Below are positions 1 to 7,894 of a stretch of 43,532 nucleotides of DNA, piece by piece. The stretch's first letter is position 1, and every line of letters begins with the position of its first letter. The notes under the pieces were generated by a model. It had not been told where the DNA came from. It was given only the letters and a program-made list of their open reading frames with translations, and made no database searches. Origin of the DNA: Candidatus Fermentibacterota bacterium (GTDB taxonomy: Bacteria > Fermentibacterota > Fermentibacteria > Fermentibacterales > JCC-6); contig QNDR01000010.1 in assembly GCA_003646025.1 (NCBI GenBank), positions 1-43,532 of the forward strand, given 5' to 3'. Position numbers and translations under genes: made by a program.

Positions 1-1191
1 AAGCAGGTGTTTAAGCCAGTTGGTTCCGGTTCCCCCGGCGTTCTCCCAGAGAACCACCTCATCTGTTCCAATGGGGTATCCGGCTCCAGCAACAATATCG
101 GGATACCCGTCACCGGTGAGATCTGCCACATGCACCGTATAGGCTCCAGCAAACTCATCATCCAGCATGTGCTGTTCCCAATCATAACATGAACCGTCTA
201 CATTTTCGAACCAGAAACATAGTCCATTGTATGGATCACCTGAAGTCGCAGCAATATCAATATCACCATCGGAATCAAGGTCACCCGCGGATATAGATGT
301 TGGTGCACAGTAATCATCATCCGCGTTGATCAATTCAACATCCCAATTCATGCCGGAACCGTCATTGAAGAACAGCCAGTAATTGTAGTCACTGGTATGA
401 CAGGGGGCAATAATATCGATATCTCCATCCAGATCGAGGTCGGTGAGGTTAAGCTGCCAGGCTTGCCAATAATCATCATCATCTGTGATTGTGTGCTTCT
501 GCATAAGAGTACCCATGCCGTCGAGATTTTCCCACCAGCTTAGTCCGACACCTTTTTTAGTACTGCTTGCAACAACATCATTGTCACCATCATTGTCAAT
601 ATCAGCACTATATATACACATCAGGCAGTCATACTCATCAATACAGTGTTCTGTCCATGCAAGCCCTGTGCCATCTGTGTTCTCGTACCAGAAAAGAGTA
701 TCTCCTGCCTGGTTCGCGAAACATCCGACAACATCAAGAAACCCGTCTCCGTTGATGTCAACTATGGAGCAGCCTCTTGTTGGATATGCTCCGTATTTAA
801 ATTTAATGGTATGGCTAACCCATGATGTACCTGTTCCATCATTTTCAGACCACACAAGCTGCCTTGTAGTTGAATTGCAGGTTACAACATCTGTATTTCC
901 GTCTCCATTAATATCTCCGGAGCAGGCAAACTTGAAAGTTGGAGCCCCGCTTACTACATGCCTGGATGCCGTCAGATCCAGGTAAACTGAACCTGGTGTC
1001 TTATCCCATGTCATGTGCGTTTCACTGAGGAACACGCCTGCCCAGTTCCAGTTCTGAACCGGCCCTGGGGTACCGGGGCCTCCAGACCAGTCACCCTGCT
1101 GAACAGAACCGCCGCTGTAACTGATCAAGCTCTGTACTGACAGGAATATCGCTAGGAATATCACAGTTCTCCATTCTCCAGTTTGACCCAT
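1..1191 (-). CDS. Secreted FG-GAP/VCBS repeat protein, C-terminus cut by window edge
   Basis: This open frame runs from an ATG at 1191 to the left edge (397 codons, no stop), so the ORF track misses it. The N-terminus is a signal peptide (VIFLAIFLSVQSLIS). It is followed by a W-G-P-rich linker and then at least six calcium-binding-like FG-GAP motifs about 50 residues apart: DINGDGNTDVV, DINGDGFLDVV, DIDNDGDNDVV, DLDLDGDIDII, DLDSDGDIDIA and DLTGDGYPDIV. Each is preceded by a W-x-EN-x-DG-x-G strand. Such repeats form a beta-propeller, so an extracellular or cell-surface protein is expected; any C-terminal sorting domain would lie outside the window. The start is uncertain. The ATG has no good ribosome-binding site, whereas a GTG at 1164 sits behind GGAGA and still leaves the signal peptide. 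The molecular function is unknown. Confidence 0.85.
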   Translation of the reverse strand, partial: MGQTGEWRTVIFLAIFLSVQSLISYSGGSVQQGDWSGGPGTPGPVQNWNWAGVFLSETHMTWDKTPGSVYLDLTASRHVVSGAPTFKFACSGDINGDGNTDVVTCNSTTRQLVWSENDGTGTSWVSHTIKFKYGAYPTRGCSIVDINGDGFLDVVGCFANQAGDTLFWYENTDGTGLAWTEHCIDEYDCLMCIYSADIDNDGDNDVVASSTKKGVGLSWWENLDGMGTLMQKHTITDDDDYWQAWQLNLTDLDLDGDIDIIAPCHTSDYNYWLFFNDGSGMNWDVELINADDDYCAPTSISAGDLDSDGDIDIAATSGDPYNGLCFWFENVDGSCYDWEQHMLDDEFAGAYTVHVADLTGDGYPDIVAGAGYPIGTDEVVLWENAGGTGTNWLKHLL

Positions 1192-1358
1192 CCAATTCTA
1201 ACCGGATCCGCCCCTGATGACGAGTCTGTGGTTCTGAAGCTGAGAGAAACACTTGTAATTGTTTTGCCTGACCAAAGCGCAAGAGAACTCAAATCAAATG
1301 GATCAAGCCTTTCCCAGTCTGAAGTAACTTCACCGATCTTTACAGAACCAACCTGTGA
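1161..1358 (-). pseudogene. Possible coding remnant upstream of the FG-GAP gene
   Basis: Between tsaC and the FG-GAP gene one minus-strand frame is open for 65 codons. It reads like real protein (for example SSLALWSGKTITSVSLSF and DPVRIGWVKLENGEL), but it has no ATG or GTG start and is bounded upstream by TAA. Beyond that TAA the same frame continues with another 26 open codons. Its TGA at 1161-1163 overlaps the alternative GTG start of the FG-GAP gene as GTGA, the junction used by several real gene pairs in this window. It could be the decayed tail of an upstream secreted protein, or an N-terminal part of the FG-GAP protein split by mutation. It could also be chance, so confidence is low. 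Confidence 0.3.
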
Positions 1359-1429
1359 TTACACGGTATAAGCTTTTGGATGTAAACCAATTGGCAGGTA
1401 ACTGCTGTGAGAACTGGGAAAGGAAACGG

Positions 1430-2020
1430 TCAGTTTCTTAGTTCCACAGGTATCGAACCGGTGCAGTTCAGTATTCTTGACGGTCTGCGGGACTGAAGAG
1501 AACCGCCGTCAAGGGTGATATCTGTTTTCAGGGTGATCTCAGCGTGGATGGATTCTACAGTCAGAGGGAATGGCTCAGCTTTTCTGTTGGCGCTGGTTGT
1601 TACAAGAAACCTGCCTGTTTCCTTCAGAATGGCTTGAGAGAGTTTGTCTGCAGGTTGTCTCAGAGCGACTGTTCCTCCTGGGGAAACAAGCCAGTCCGGT
1701 ACGATCCTGCTCGCCTTGAAAACCATAGTAACCGGGCCGGGCCAGTATTTACGCATAAGTACCACACTGCCAGAGGTGGATACAAGTGTAAGGGCTGATT
1801 CGATATCCGGCACCAGAACAATGAAGGGCCTTACGGAAGAGTATCCCTTGATTGCAGCAACCGCCTGGCATGCAGCTCTGTTTCCGCTGTCTGCGATTAT
1901 TCCATACACAGTGTCAGAAGGATAGATAACGGTGCCTCCGGCTTTAATTACACAAGAGACCGCCGAAACGGTCTCTTTATCCGGTTCTAAAATATCAACA
2001 TGCAGATATTTACCAGCCAC
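1430..2020 (-). CDS. tsaC: L-threonylcarbamoyladenylate synthase (Sua5/YciO/YrdC family)
   Basis: The family makes threonylcarbamoyl-AMP from threonine, bicarbonate and ATP, the first step of the t6A37 tRNA modification; it acts in the cytoplasm. The 196-residue length fits the short TsaC form without the Sua5 C-terminal domain. Visible signatures are the N-terminal [11 protein letters not shown] strand-loop, an IKGYSSVRP segment matching the family K-R nucleotide-binding motif, a YWPGPVTMV segment, VALRQP, and [10 protein letters not shown] matching the family TSAN motif. The start is GTG at 2020, overlapping the end of purE by 11 bases, so it is probably translationally coupled as the last gene of panB-purD-purE-tsaC. 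A paralogous YrdC-domain protein of other function is possible, but the motif set favours TsaC. Confidence 0.9.
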   Translation of the reverse strand: MAGKYLHVDILEPDKETVSAVSCVIKAGGTVIYPSDTVYGIIADSGNRAACQAVAAIKGYSSVRPFIVLVPDIESALTLVSTSGSVVLMRKYWPGPVTMVFKASRIVPDWLVSPGGTVALRQPADKLSQAILKETGRFLVTTSANRKAEPFPLTVESIHAEITLKTDITLDGGSLQSRRPSRILNCTGSIPVELRN

Positions 2021-2459
2021 GGGCTTCCTTCAGCGCAGCCAGCACTTTCCCGTCTGAAAGAGCTATGATCTGTGCCGCAAGGTAGGCGGCATTTCTGGCA
2101 CCGTGACTGCCGATCGCCACTGTCGCCACAGGAACACCTTTTGGCATCATTACAGTGGAGAGCAGGGCATCAAAACCCCGGAGCGGCCCGCCTTCAATGG
2201 GAACACCTATCACCGGCAGAAGGGTGTTGGCCGCGACAGCACCGGCCAGGTGGGCGGCAAGACCGGCTCCTGCGATAATTACCTTTATACCTCTGTCAGA
2301 GGCTGTTTGTGTGTAGCTTTTCACTTTTTCGGGGTTTCTGTGGGCACTCATTACACTGAGTTCAAATGGAATGCCGAGGCCCTCCAGAATCTCCCCGGTT
2401 TTGTTCATGGTTTCACGGTCGCTTTCGCTGCCCATTATTATGCCGACAAGTGGTTTCAT
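2010..2459 (-). CDS. purE: N5-carboxyaminoimidazole ribonucleotide mutase
   Basis: PurE moves the carboxyl group of N5-CAIR to carbon 4, giving CAIR in de novo purine synthesis. The 149-residue length is typical of the bacterial class I mutase. The N-terminal GIIMGSESD binds the substrate phosphate, [10 protein letters not shown] carries the catalytic His, and [30 protein letters not shown] and [12 protein letters not shown] match the conserved core. The usual HLPG reads HLAG here, a small departure. No purK is visible in the window, so the N5-CAIR source must be elsewhere unless the enzyme is class II. The start ATG overlaps the purD stop (ATGA) and its end overlaps tsaC. Confidence 0.95.
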   Translation of the reverse strand: MKPLVGIIMGSESDRETMNKTGEILEGLGIPFELSVMSAHRNPEKVKSYTQTASDRGIKVIIAGAGLAAHLAGAVAANTLLPVIGVPIEGGPLRGFDALLSTVMMPKGVPVATVAIGSHGARNAAYLAAQIIALSDGKVLAALKEARGW

Positions 2460-3667
2460 ACTGTCCTTCCAATGTCTCTTCTCATGTGTTTGCCTTCAAA
2501 CTCTATAAGCTCAGCATCTCTGTAAGCATTTTCCAGCGCCTCATCCAGGTCTTCGCCAAGTGCTGTTACACCCAGCACTCTTCCCCCTGCCGTGTACAGA
2601 GAACCATTTCTTTCGGTGGTCCCGGCCTGAAAGACCAGGGAATCAACCTTATCGATACCGGTGATCTCCTTACCTTTCGAATAGCTGCCGGGATACCCGC
2701 CAGAAGCAAGAATAACACAGGCCGAAGCTCCGTCACTGATCTCTACTGGAGGCAGCTTCTTTCCTCTGGCTGCAGCGAGAAACAACTGATCAAGACTGCT
2801 CTTTACAAGAGGCAGAACCGCCTGGGTCTCCGGATCACCGAAACGCACATTGAATTCCAGAACAAAGTATCCGTACTCCGTAATCATGAGACCGGCATAC
2901 AAAACACCTCTGTATTCCGTTCCCCGTGCTTTCATAACCCTGAGTACAGGAAGTATCACTTTTTCAAGAACATCATCTCCGAAATCGAAGGGAATGTCTG
3001 GTGGCGGACACACAGCACCCATTCCACCGGTATTGGGCCCCATATCACCATCATAAACCCTCTTGTGGTCCCGACTGGGAGGAAGAACAACGGCATCAGT
3101 TCCGTTGCAGACAGCCAGAACGCTGACCTCTCTGCCGGAAAGCCTCTGTTCAACAACCACAGTGCCGGAGCCGTTTCTGAACAGCTCCTCGATGATGGCA
3201 TCGGATTCCTTCCGCGTGTTCGGAAGGTACACGCCCTTGCCTGCAGCCAGACCGTCTGCCTTTATAACGAATTTGTCCGGGTACTCTCCAATGTAGTCCA
3301 CGGCGGAAGCGTGGTCTGTAAACACCTTTCCCGTTGCTGTTGGAACACCGGCCTCGGCCATTATTTCCTTGGCGAACCACTTGCTGCCCTCAAGACGGGC
3401 ACACTGTGCAGACGGCCCGAAACACGGTATTCCCTTTTCTTCAAGCACATCCGCAATACCATTAACCAGAGGAACTTCCGGACCTACAACCACCAGATCA
3501 ACAGATTCTTTCAATGCTATTTCAACCGGATCCCCTGTTGTATTGGTTGCGAACTCTGCTGTCCCCGGGTTTCCGGAAGAAACAAGAATCTGGTTTGCAC
3601 CGTTTCTGTGCAGAGCCCACGCAAGCGCGTGCTCGCGGCCTCCACTGCCAACTACAAGAATTTTCAC
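2456..3667 (-). CDS. purD: Phosphoribosylamine-glycine ligase (GAR synthetase)
   Basis: This ATP-grasp enzyme joins phosphoribosylamine and glycine in step two of purine synthesis. The N-terminal [19 protein letters not shown] is the family signature, [11 protein letters not shown] follows, and the ATP-grasp part contains [17 protein letters not shown]. The catalytic-site segment [13 protein letters not shown] appears as [16 protein letters not shown]. At 403 residues it is slightly shorter than the usual 420-430. The start is GTG at 3667, overlapping the panB stop as GTGA, and the stop overlaps purE as ATGA, so the three genes are very likely co-translated. The 457-codon plus-strand ORF across this gene is an antisense shadow. 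Confidence 0.96.
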   Translation of the reverse strand: MKILVVGSGGREHALAWALHRNGANQILVSSGNPGTAEFATNTTGDPVEIALKESVDLVVVGPEVPLVNGIADVLEEKGIPCFGPSAQCARLEGSKWFAKEIMAEAGVPTATGKVFTDHASAVDYIGEYPDKFVIKADGLAAGKGVYLPNTRKESDAIIEELFRNGSGTVVVEQRLSGREVSVLAVCNGTDAVVLPPSRDHKRVYDGDMGPNTGGMGAVCPPPDIPFDFGDDVLEKVILPVLRVMKARGTEYRGVLYAGLMITEYGYFVLEFNVRFGDPETQAVLPLVKSSLDQLFLAAARGKKLPPVEISDGASACVILASGGYPGSYSKGKEITGIDKVDSLVFQAGTTERNGSLYTAGGRVLGVTALGEDLDEALENAYRDAELIEFEGKHMRRDIGRTV

Positions 3668-4485
3668 CTGGCTTTTCCCCTTCCCTTGAAAACATTCTCT
3701 TCACCGGGAAAAGTTCCACCGGCTACATCACTCACATAGTTTCCGATCGCCTTCTCCATCACAGAGTTGAGGTCTGCGTACTTTCTTAAAAACTTTGGAT
3801 TAAAACTACGGTTCATTCCCAGCATATCGTTAACAACCAGAATCTGACCGTGTGTGTACCTGCCTGCGCCTATACCGATCGTCGGGATCGATGAAGCCCG
3901 GGAAATTCTGTCTGCCACTTCCTCTTCTATCATTTCAAGAACCATGGAAAAAGCTCCGGCCTCTTCAAGATCCTTTGTCTGCCGGAGAAGCATTTCTTCG
4001 GAATCGGATCGTACTACCCGGTAACTTCCCTCGGCTCTGATAGACTGGGGAAGAAGACCGATGTGCCCCATCACTGGAATACCGGCACTTACAATAGCTC
4101 TCACCCGGCTCACAGCGGCATCGTTGCCGCCTTCCAGCTTCACAGCATCAACTCCCGCCTCGGCTATAAATCTCACAGCACTGGCAACTGCTGTCTCGTC
4201 AGAAGGCTGATAGCTTCCAAAAGGCATATCACCAACAACTAGAGCATCCGGTGCCCCTTTTCTTACAGCCCGGCAGTGGGCGATAAGAACATCCACAGTT
4301 GCTCCCAGAGTGGTATCCTCTCCAAGAACAGCCATTTGAAAGGAATCACCCACCAGAATAACATGGACTCCGGCCTGCTGTTCCATTCGGGCGGTCTGGT
4401 AGTCATATGCTGTGAGAGCTACGATCTTTTCTCCGCGTTTCCTCATTGCCGCCAGAGTTTTAACAGTTAGTTTTCCGCCTGCCAT
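3664..4485 (-). CDS. panB: 3-methyl-2-oxobutanoate hydroxymethyltransferase (ketopantoate hydroxymethyltransferase)
   Basis: PanB transfers a one-carbon unit from methylenetetrahydrofolate to 2-oxoisovalerate, making ketopantoate for pantothenate and CoA. The TIM-barrel signatures are present: IVALTAYDYQTARMEQQAGV, ILVGDSFQMAVLGEDTTLGAT with the metal-binding Asp, VVGDMPFGSYQ, VKLEGG, MGHIGLLPQS and IGIGAG. I chose the ATG at 4485 (MAGGKLTVKTL) because GGTGGAGG lies just upstream and because family members begin near this point; the ORF track start at 4536 adds 17 residues that do not look like protein. It heads the minus-strand operon with purD, purE and tsaC. No panC or panD is visible nearby. 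Confidence 0.94.
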   Translation of the reverse strand: MAGGKLTVKTLAAMRKRGEKIVALTAYDYQTARMEQQAGVHVILVGDSFQMAVLGEDTTLGATVDVLIAHCRAVRKGAPDALVVGDMPFGSYQPSDETAVASAVRFIAEAGVDAVKLEGGNDAAVSRVRAIVSAGIPVMGHIGLLPQSIRAEGSYRVVRSDSEEMLLRQTKDLEEAGAFSMVLEMIEEEVADRISRASSIPTIGIGAGRYTHGQILVVNDMLGMNRSFNPKFLRKYADLNSVMEKAIGNYVSDVAGGTFPGEENVFKGRGKAR

Positions 4486-4592
4486 TTTCCTCCACCCTGA
4501 ATGTTTAGAGTACCCGGGTAAGATAACTGAATACAAACATCACTCAAAGACTGCGGACAAGCTGGAATAAAAGAAAAGTCTGGAAAAGAGGA

Positions 4593-4750
4593 AGGGGGTC
4601 AAACCCTGAGGAATGCTCTTAATACAGGGTTAAAGGGCTTACAACAACCGCCTGGGTCTCTGAGTCTTCCCCCCTTGAAGAGGGGCGCCTCCGAAGCAGA
4701 CGGGTGAGGCCTTCATGGGTATACTACCACTCTCAGATCTCTGACCCCCT
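4593..4750. repeat. 158-bp imperfect palindromic intergenic element
   Basis: The ends pair as GGGGGTCA (4594-4601) with TGACCCCC (4742-4749), then, after a 4/5-base internal loop, CTGAG (4606-4610) with CTCAG (4732-4736). The interior holds further inverted repeats, including CCCC/GGGG around TTGAAGA and a GCCTC/GAGGC hairpin. No credible ORF is present. The element fills most of the 369-base gap between panB and proS. It could be a mobile or dispersed intergenic repeat (MITE-like) or a structured RNA; I could not match it to SRP RNA, 6S RNA or a T-box. Confidence 0.5.
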
Positions 4751-4777
4751 GACACAGACTATATTACCGGTTATCAT

Positions 4778-4826
4778 CGCTCTCGTCAAACCCCGTTGCA
4801 GGGGAAAGAGCGGGTTTTTGCTTTTT
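4778..4826 (+). terminator. Rho-independent terminator or attenuator upstream of proS
   Basis: A two-part hairpin is formed by CGCTCT (4778-4783) with AGAGCG (4807-4812) and, inside it, CCCC (4791-4794) with GGGG (4801-4804). It is followed by GGTTTTTGCTTTTT. The uridine run lies on the plus-strand side, so it would end a plus-strand transcript about 30 bases before the proS start. No plus-strand protein gene lies upstream; panB is divergent. It must therefore end a small RNA from the 4.5-4.8 kb gap or act as a leader attenuator for proS. A TAATAT at 4835-4840 could be a -10 for a very short proS leader. Confidence 0.6.
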
Positions 4827-4854
4827 ATCTGTTGTAATATATGTTAATGAAAGG

Positions 4855-6303
4855 GTGGCCATGGCAAAAAACATAACAAGCCCGGAAAAAGACTTTTCCA
4901 GGTGGTATCTGGATGTCATAAGAGAAGCTGAGCTTTCTGACCCGGCTCCAGTCCGCGGCTGCATGGTCATACGCCCGTACGGCTACTCAATATGGGAGCT
5001 TATGAAGGATGATCTTGACCGTCGTTTCAAGGAAACCGGTCACAGCAATGCCTACTTCCCTCTGTTTATTCCCGAGAGTTTTCTTAAGAAAGAGGCAGAT
5101 CATGTTGAAGGCTTCAGCCCTGAACTGGCCATAGTAACACATGCAGGCGGGAAAGAGCTTGAGGAACCGCTTGTTGTGCGGCCTACATCTGAGACCATCA
5201 TCAATCACATGTTCAGCAAGTGGATCAACAGCTACCGTGACCTTCCCATGCTTCTCAACCAGTGGGCAAATGTTGTGAGGTGGGAGCTGCGCCCCAGACC
5301 GTTCCTGAGAACAACTGAATTTCTGTGGCAGGAGGGTCACACAGCCCACGCTTCCGAAGAGGATGCCAGGCAGGAAACCATGCGCATGCTGGAGGTATAC
5401 ACAGATTTCATGCACGATATGGCAGCTATCCCTGTTATACCCGGCAGAAAGACCGAAAAGGAAAAATTCGCCGGTGCAGTGGCTACTTACACGATCGAAT
5501 CCATGATGGGTAACGGATGGGCGCTGCAGGGTGGCACAAGCCATTACCTTGGAACAAACTTTGCCAAAGCTTTTGACACAAGATTTCTTGATTCGGAAAA
5601 CCAGCGTCAGTTCGTTCACCAGACCAGCTGGGGAGTTACAACAAGGCTTGTAGGCGCAGTGATCATGGTTCACGGAGATGAACACGGGTTGAAACTTCCA
5701 CCTATGCTTGCCCCTGTGCAGGTTGTGATAGTACCAATAGCCCGTAAAGAAGAGGAGAAACCTGCTGTCACAGAGGCTGCCGACAGGATCGCCAAACAGT
5801 TGAAAGATACAGGTATCCGTGTTCTTGTTGACCACAGAGACGGAATGAGCCCGGGATTTAAATTCAACCACTGGGAAGTTCGCGGTGTACCACTGCGGCT
5901 TGAACTGGGCCCCAGAGACCTGGCGGAAGGTCATGTAATGGCCAGCCCACGGAACAAACCAGGCAGAGAAGGCAAGTTTACAATTCCTATGGAAGGTATC
6001 GCCGGGGCTGTAAACAGTATTCTTACAGACATACAGAGTGAAATGCTTGCTTCCGCTCTTGAATTCAGAAACACCCACACCTACGATATTGAGACCTACG
6101 ACGAATTCAAACAGCTGCTTCCAGGGCAGCCGGGTTTCTACCGTGTGTGGTGGGACGGCGACGGTGAAGATGAAGCAAGAATACAGGAGGAAACCAAAGC
6201 TACTGTGCGGTGCATTCCCCTGGAGCAGAGGCCGGGATCCGGTACCTGTTTCCTCACAGGCAGAAAAACCTCCACAACGGCAATCATAGCACGGGCCTAC
6301 TGA
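4855..6303 (+). CDS. proS: Prolyl-tRNA synthetase, short (archaeal/eukaryotic-like, type 3) form
   Basis: It charges tRNA-Pro with proline in the cytoplasm. At 482 residues with no inserted editing domain, it is the short ProRS form. Class II motifs are visible: motif 1 around GCMVIRPYGYSIWELMKDDL, the proline-binding VVRPTSETIIN, motif 2 as VVRWELRPRPFLRTTEFLWQEGHTAH, the GGTSHYLGTNFAKAF loop, and motif 3 as GVTTRLVGAVIMVHGDEHGL. An anticodon-binding domain follows (PVQVVIVPI), then a C-terminal domain ending in a tyrosine (IARAY), as is usual for this type. The track start is GTG at 4855; the ATG at 4861 is an equally good start. The next gene begins 3 bases after the stop, so the two are probably cotranscribed. 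Confidence 0.96.
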   Translation: MAMAKNITSPEKDFSRWYLDVIREAELSDPAPVRGCMVIRPYGYSIWELMKDDLDRRFKETGHSNAYFPLFIPESFLKKEADHVEGFSPELAIVTHAGGKELEEPLVVRPTSETIINHMFSKWINSYRDLPMLLNQWANVVRWELRPRPFLRTTEFLWQEGHTAHASEEDARQETMRMLEVYTDFMHDMAAIPVIPGRKTEKEKFAGAVATYTIESMMGNGWALQGGTSHYLGTNFAKAFDTRFLDSENQRQFVHQTSWGVTTRLVGAVIMVHGDEHGLKLPPMLAPVQVVIVPIARKEEEKPAVTEAADRIAKQLKDTGIRVLVDHRDGMSPGFKFNHWEVRGVPLRLELGPRDLAEGHVMASPRNKPGREGKFTIPMEGIAGAVNSILTDIQSEMLASALEFRNTHTYDIETYDEFKQLLPGQPGFYRVWWDGDGEDEARIQEETKATVRCIPLEQRPGSGTCFLTGRKTSTTAIIARAY

Positions 6304-6306
6304 CCG

Positions 6307-7842
6307 GTGTCTGAAAAGAGAAAGCTCCTGCCTGCCGTGACTGCGGCAGGCGGGCTTTTTCTTCTACTGGCTGTGATGGTTACCTGGCCGCTTGCTGTAA
6401 CAGGCAGTCCCCACGACCACGTTGACACCCTGTTCAACAGCTGGCTGATCTCCTGGAACACTCATGCGGTACTTTCAGGAGAAAACCCTCTGAACCTTCC
6501 GATCTTTGCAGGCTTTCCCGATGGTAACGGCAGGAATGACTTGCTTCTGGTGCAGAGTGCAGCTGCCCTGCCAATGCAGACTGCCGGTATGGACCCTGTT
6601 CGTATTCACAACCTTCTTCTTGTGTTGTCACTTGCTTTCGCAGGTTTCGCTGCCGCGGTTCTGGCGGCTGAAACAGGTGCATCTGTTTCCGGCAGGCTGT
6701 TCACCGGGTCGGTTGTTGTTCTGCTTCCGTATTTCCAGTCGCATATCTGGCACATTCAGCTGTTTTCCGCAGGGTTTTCTTTTCTGGCAATAGTTTACGC
6801 CCTTAGAACTCTCAAGGGGAAAACAACAGGCTGGCAGCTGGGTGTACTGGTCCTGCTGCAGTGCTTAAGCTCTCTTTACCTGTGGTACTTTCTGAATCTG
6901 GCCATACTGCTGCTACTGGCAACAGCCTTCTTCCTTAAACAAAGAAAAAAACTTCTTCCCATGGGAATCTGGTGGACTGCAGGCAACCTTGCTTCCCTGC
7001 TGTTTCTCATCCCTCACATTAAAAATGCTCAGGCGTGGCCGACAGACACAATAGCTTCAACAGATGTGCTGGCTTTCCTGGCGCCCTGGGGAAACAGCAC
7101 TGTTCTGGGCTGGATGAGAGCGGGCAGTGTACACCCTGAAGCAGCTCTGTGGCCCGGGCTTGCTGTGATCGCCGGAAGCATCTGGTTTCTCCTCCGGGGA
7201 AAAAAGAACAGATGGGATATTTTTCTCCTGGCCTGTGTTGTGTTCTTTTCCGTTTTCAGCCTGGGTCCGGTGCTGGTTGCAGGAGGCAAAGCTCTTGCTC
7301 CTGCGCCTTTCAGAATTCTGGCACTGCTGCCCGGGTGTTCTTCAATAAGACTTCCAGCAAGAGCAGGTATCTTCGCACTGGTTCCTCTGGCTGTGTTTGC
7401 AGGACGCAAGCTACAGGAAAAACCGGGACTCGCTGTGCTGGGAATTTTATTCACTGCGGCAGCAGTGTGGCATCCTCCGATAGAAACAATTCCACTTGGA
7501 TCTCAGCCCTGGCAGCAGTGGATTGCGCACAGAAACTTCCAGCGAATACTCTACCTGCCTGTTTCCAGTAACCTGGACCGGCCTGAAATTGAAACAGAAC
7601 GGCTGGCAGGTTCGACCTGCTGTTTTACTCCATCGGTAAACGGGTACAGCACAACGCTCCCGGCCGAATATGACGAGTATGCCCGTGTTCTTAACCAGTG
7701 GCCCTCCCAGGCGGCAGACAGCCTTCTCCGCGAACTTCAGGTAGACTGCATTATCATTGAGGGTACGCTGCAGCCGCAGGCTGATACCGTATTTTTCGAT
7801 GGAAGAATTCATGTTTCTGCAGTGGTGACCTACCTCAACTGA
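6307..7842 (+). CDS. GT-C-like polytopic membrane protein
   Basis: The 511-residue protein has roughly ten hydrophobic segments, the first at residues 9-31. Between the first two comes a conserved-looking loop, HVDTLFNSWLISWNTHAVL, followed later by the FPDGNGRNDLLLVQSA region. That arrangement (acidic residue, N-x-W-x-x-x-W-x-x-H, then a lumenal-type loop) recalls uncharacterised membrane proteins related to GT-C glycosyltransferases, which use lipid-linked sugars. The C-terminal 90 residues are mostly soluble. It starts with GTG 3 bases after proS, without a clear ribosome-binding site, suggesting coupling. The substrate is unknown and the enzymatic role is an inference from general layout. 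Confidence 0.65.
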   Translation: MSEKRKLLPAVTAAGGLFLLLAVMVTWPLAVTGSPHDHVDTLFNSWLISWNTHAVLSGENPLNLPIFAGFPDGNGRNDLLLVQSAAALPMQTAGMDPVRIHNLLLVLSLAFAGFAAAVLAAETGASVSGRLFTGSVVVLLPYFQSHIWHIQLFSAGFSFLAIVYALRTLKGKTTGWQLGVLVLLQCLSSLYLWYFLNLAILLLLATAFFLKQRKKLLPMGIWWTAGNLASLLFLIPHIKNAQAWPTDTIASTDVLAFLAPWGNSTVLGWMRAGSVHPEAALWPGLAVIAGSIWFLLRGKKNRWDIFLLACVVFFSVFSLGPVLVAGGKALAPAPFRILALLPGCSSIRLPARAGIFALVPLAVFAGRKLQEKPGLAVLGILFTAAAVWHPPIETIPLGSQPWQQWIAHRNFQRILYLPVSSNLDRPEIETERLAGSTCCFTPSVNGYSTTLPAEYDEYARVLNQWPSQAADSLLRELQVDCIIIEGTLQPQADTVFFDGRIHVSAVVTYLN

Positions 7843-7894
7843 GCGGGTATATTGTCTCTTCCCGCGGTTGAAATAAAACTATCCGGAGGTCAAC

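Noticed and set aside
485-985. A 166-codon plus-strand ORF at the left edge
   Set aside because: It is antisense to the FG-GAP repeats, and its low-complexity Ser-rich text is the complement of Gly-Asp repeat codons.
2366-3739. A 457-codon plus-strand ORF
   Set aside because: It lies antisense to purE, purD and the end of panB, which have clear family motifs. The plus-strand sequence shows no domain and no ribosome-binding site, so it is a shadow ORF.
4537-4854. T-box leader, SRP RNA or 6S RNA upstream of proS
   Set aside because: There is no AGGGTGG T-box core in the right place, no GGAAGGAAGCAG-type SRP loop, and no convincing 6S bubble. I kept only the palindrome and the terminator.
4987-6078. 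A 363-codon minus-strand ORF
   Set aside because: It is antisense to proS, whose class II motifs are certain. The Cys- and His-rich product looks like a shadow of the sense codons.
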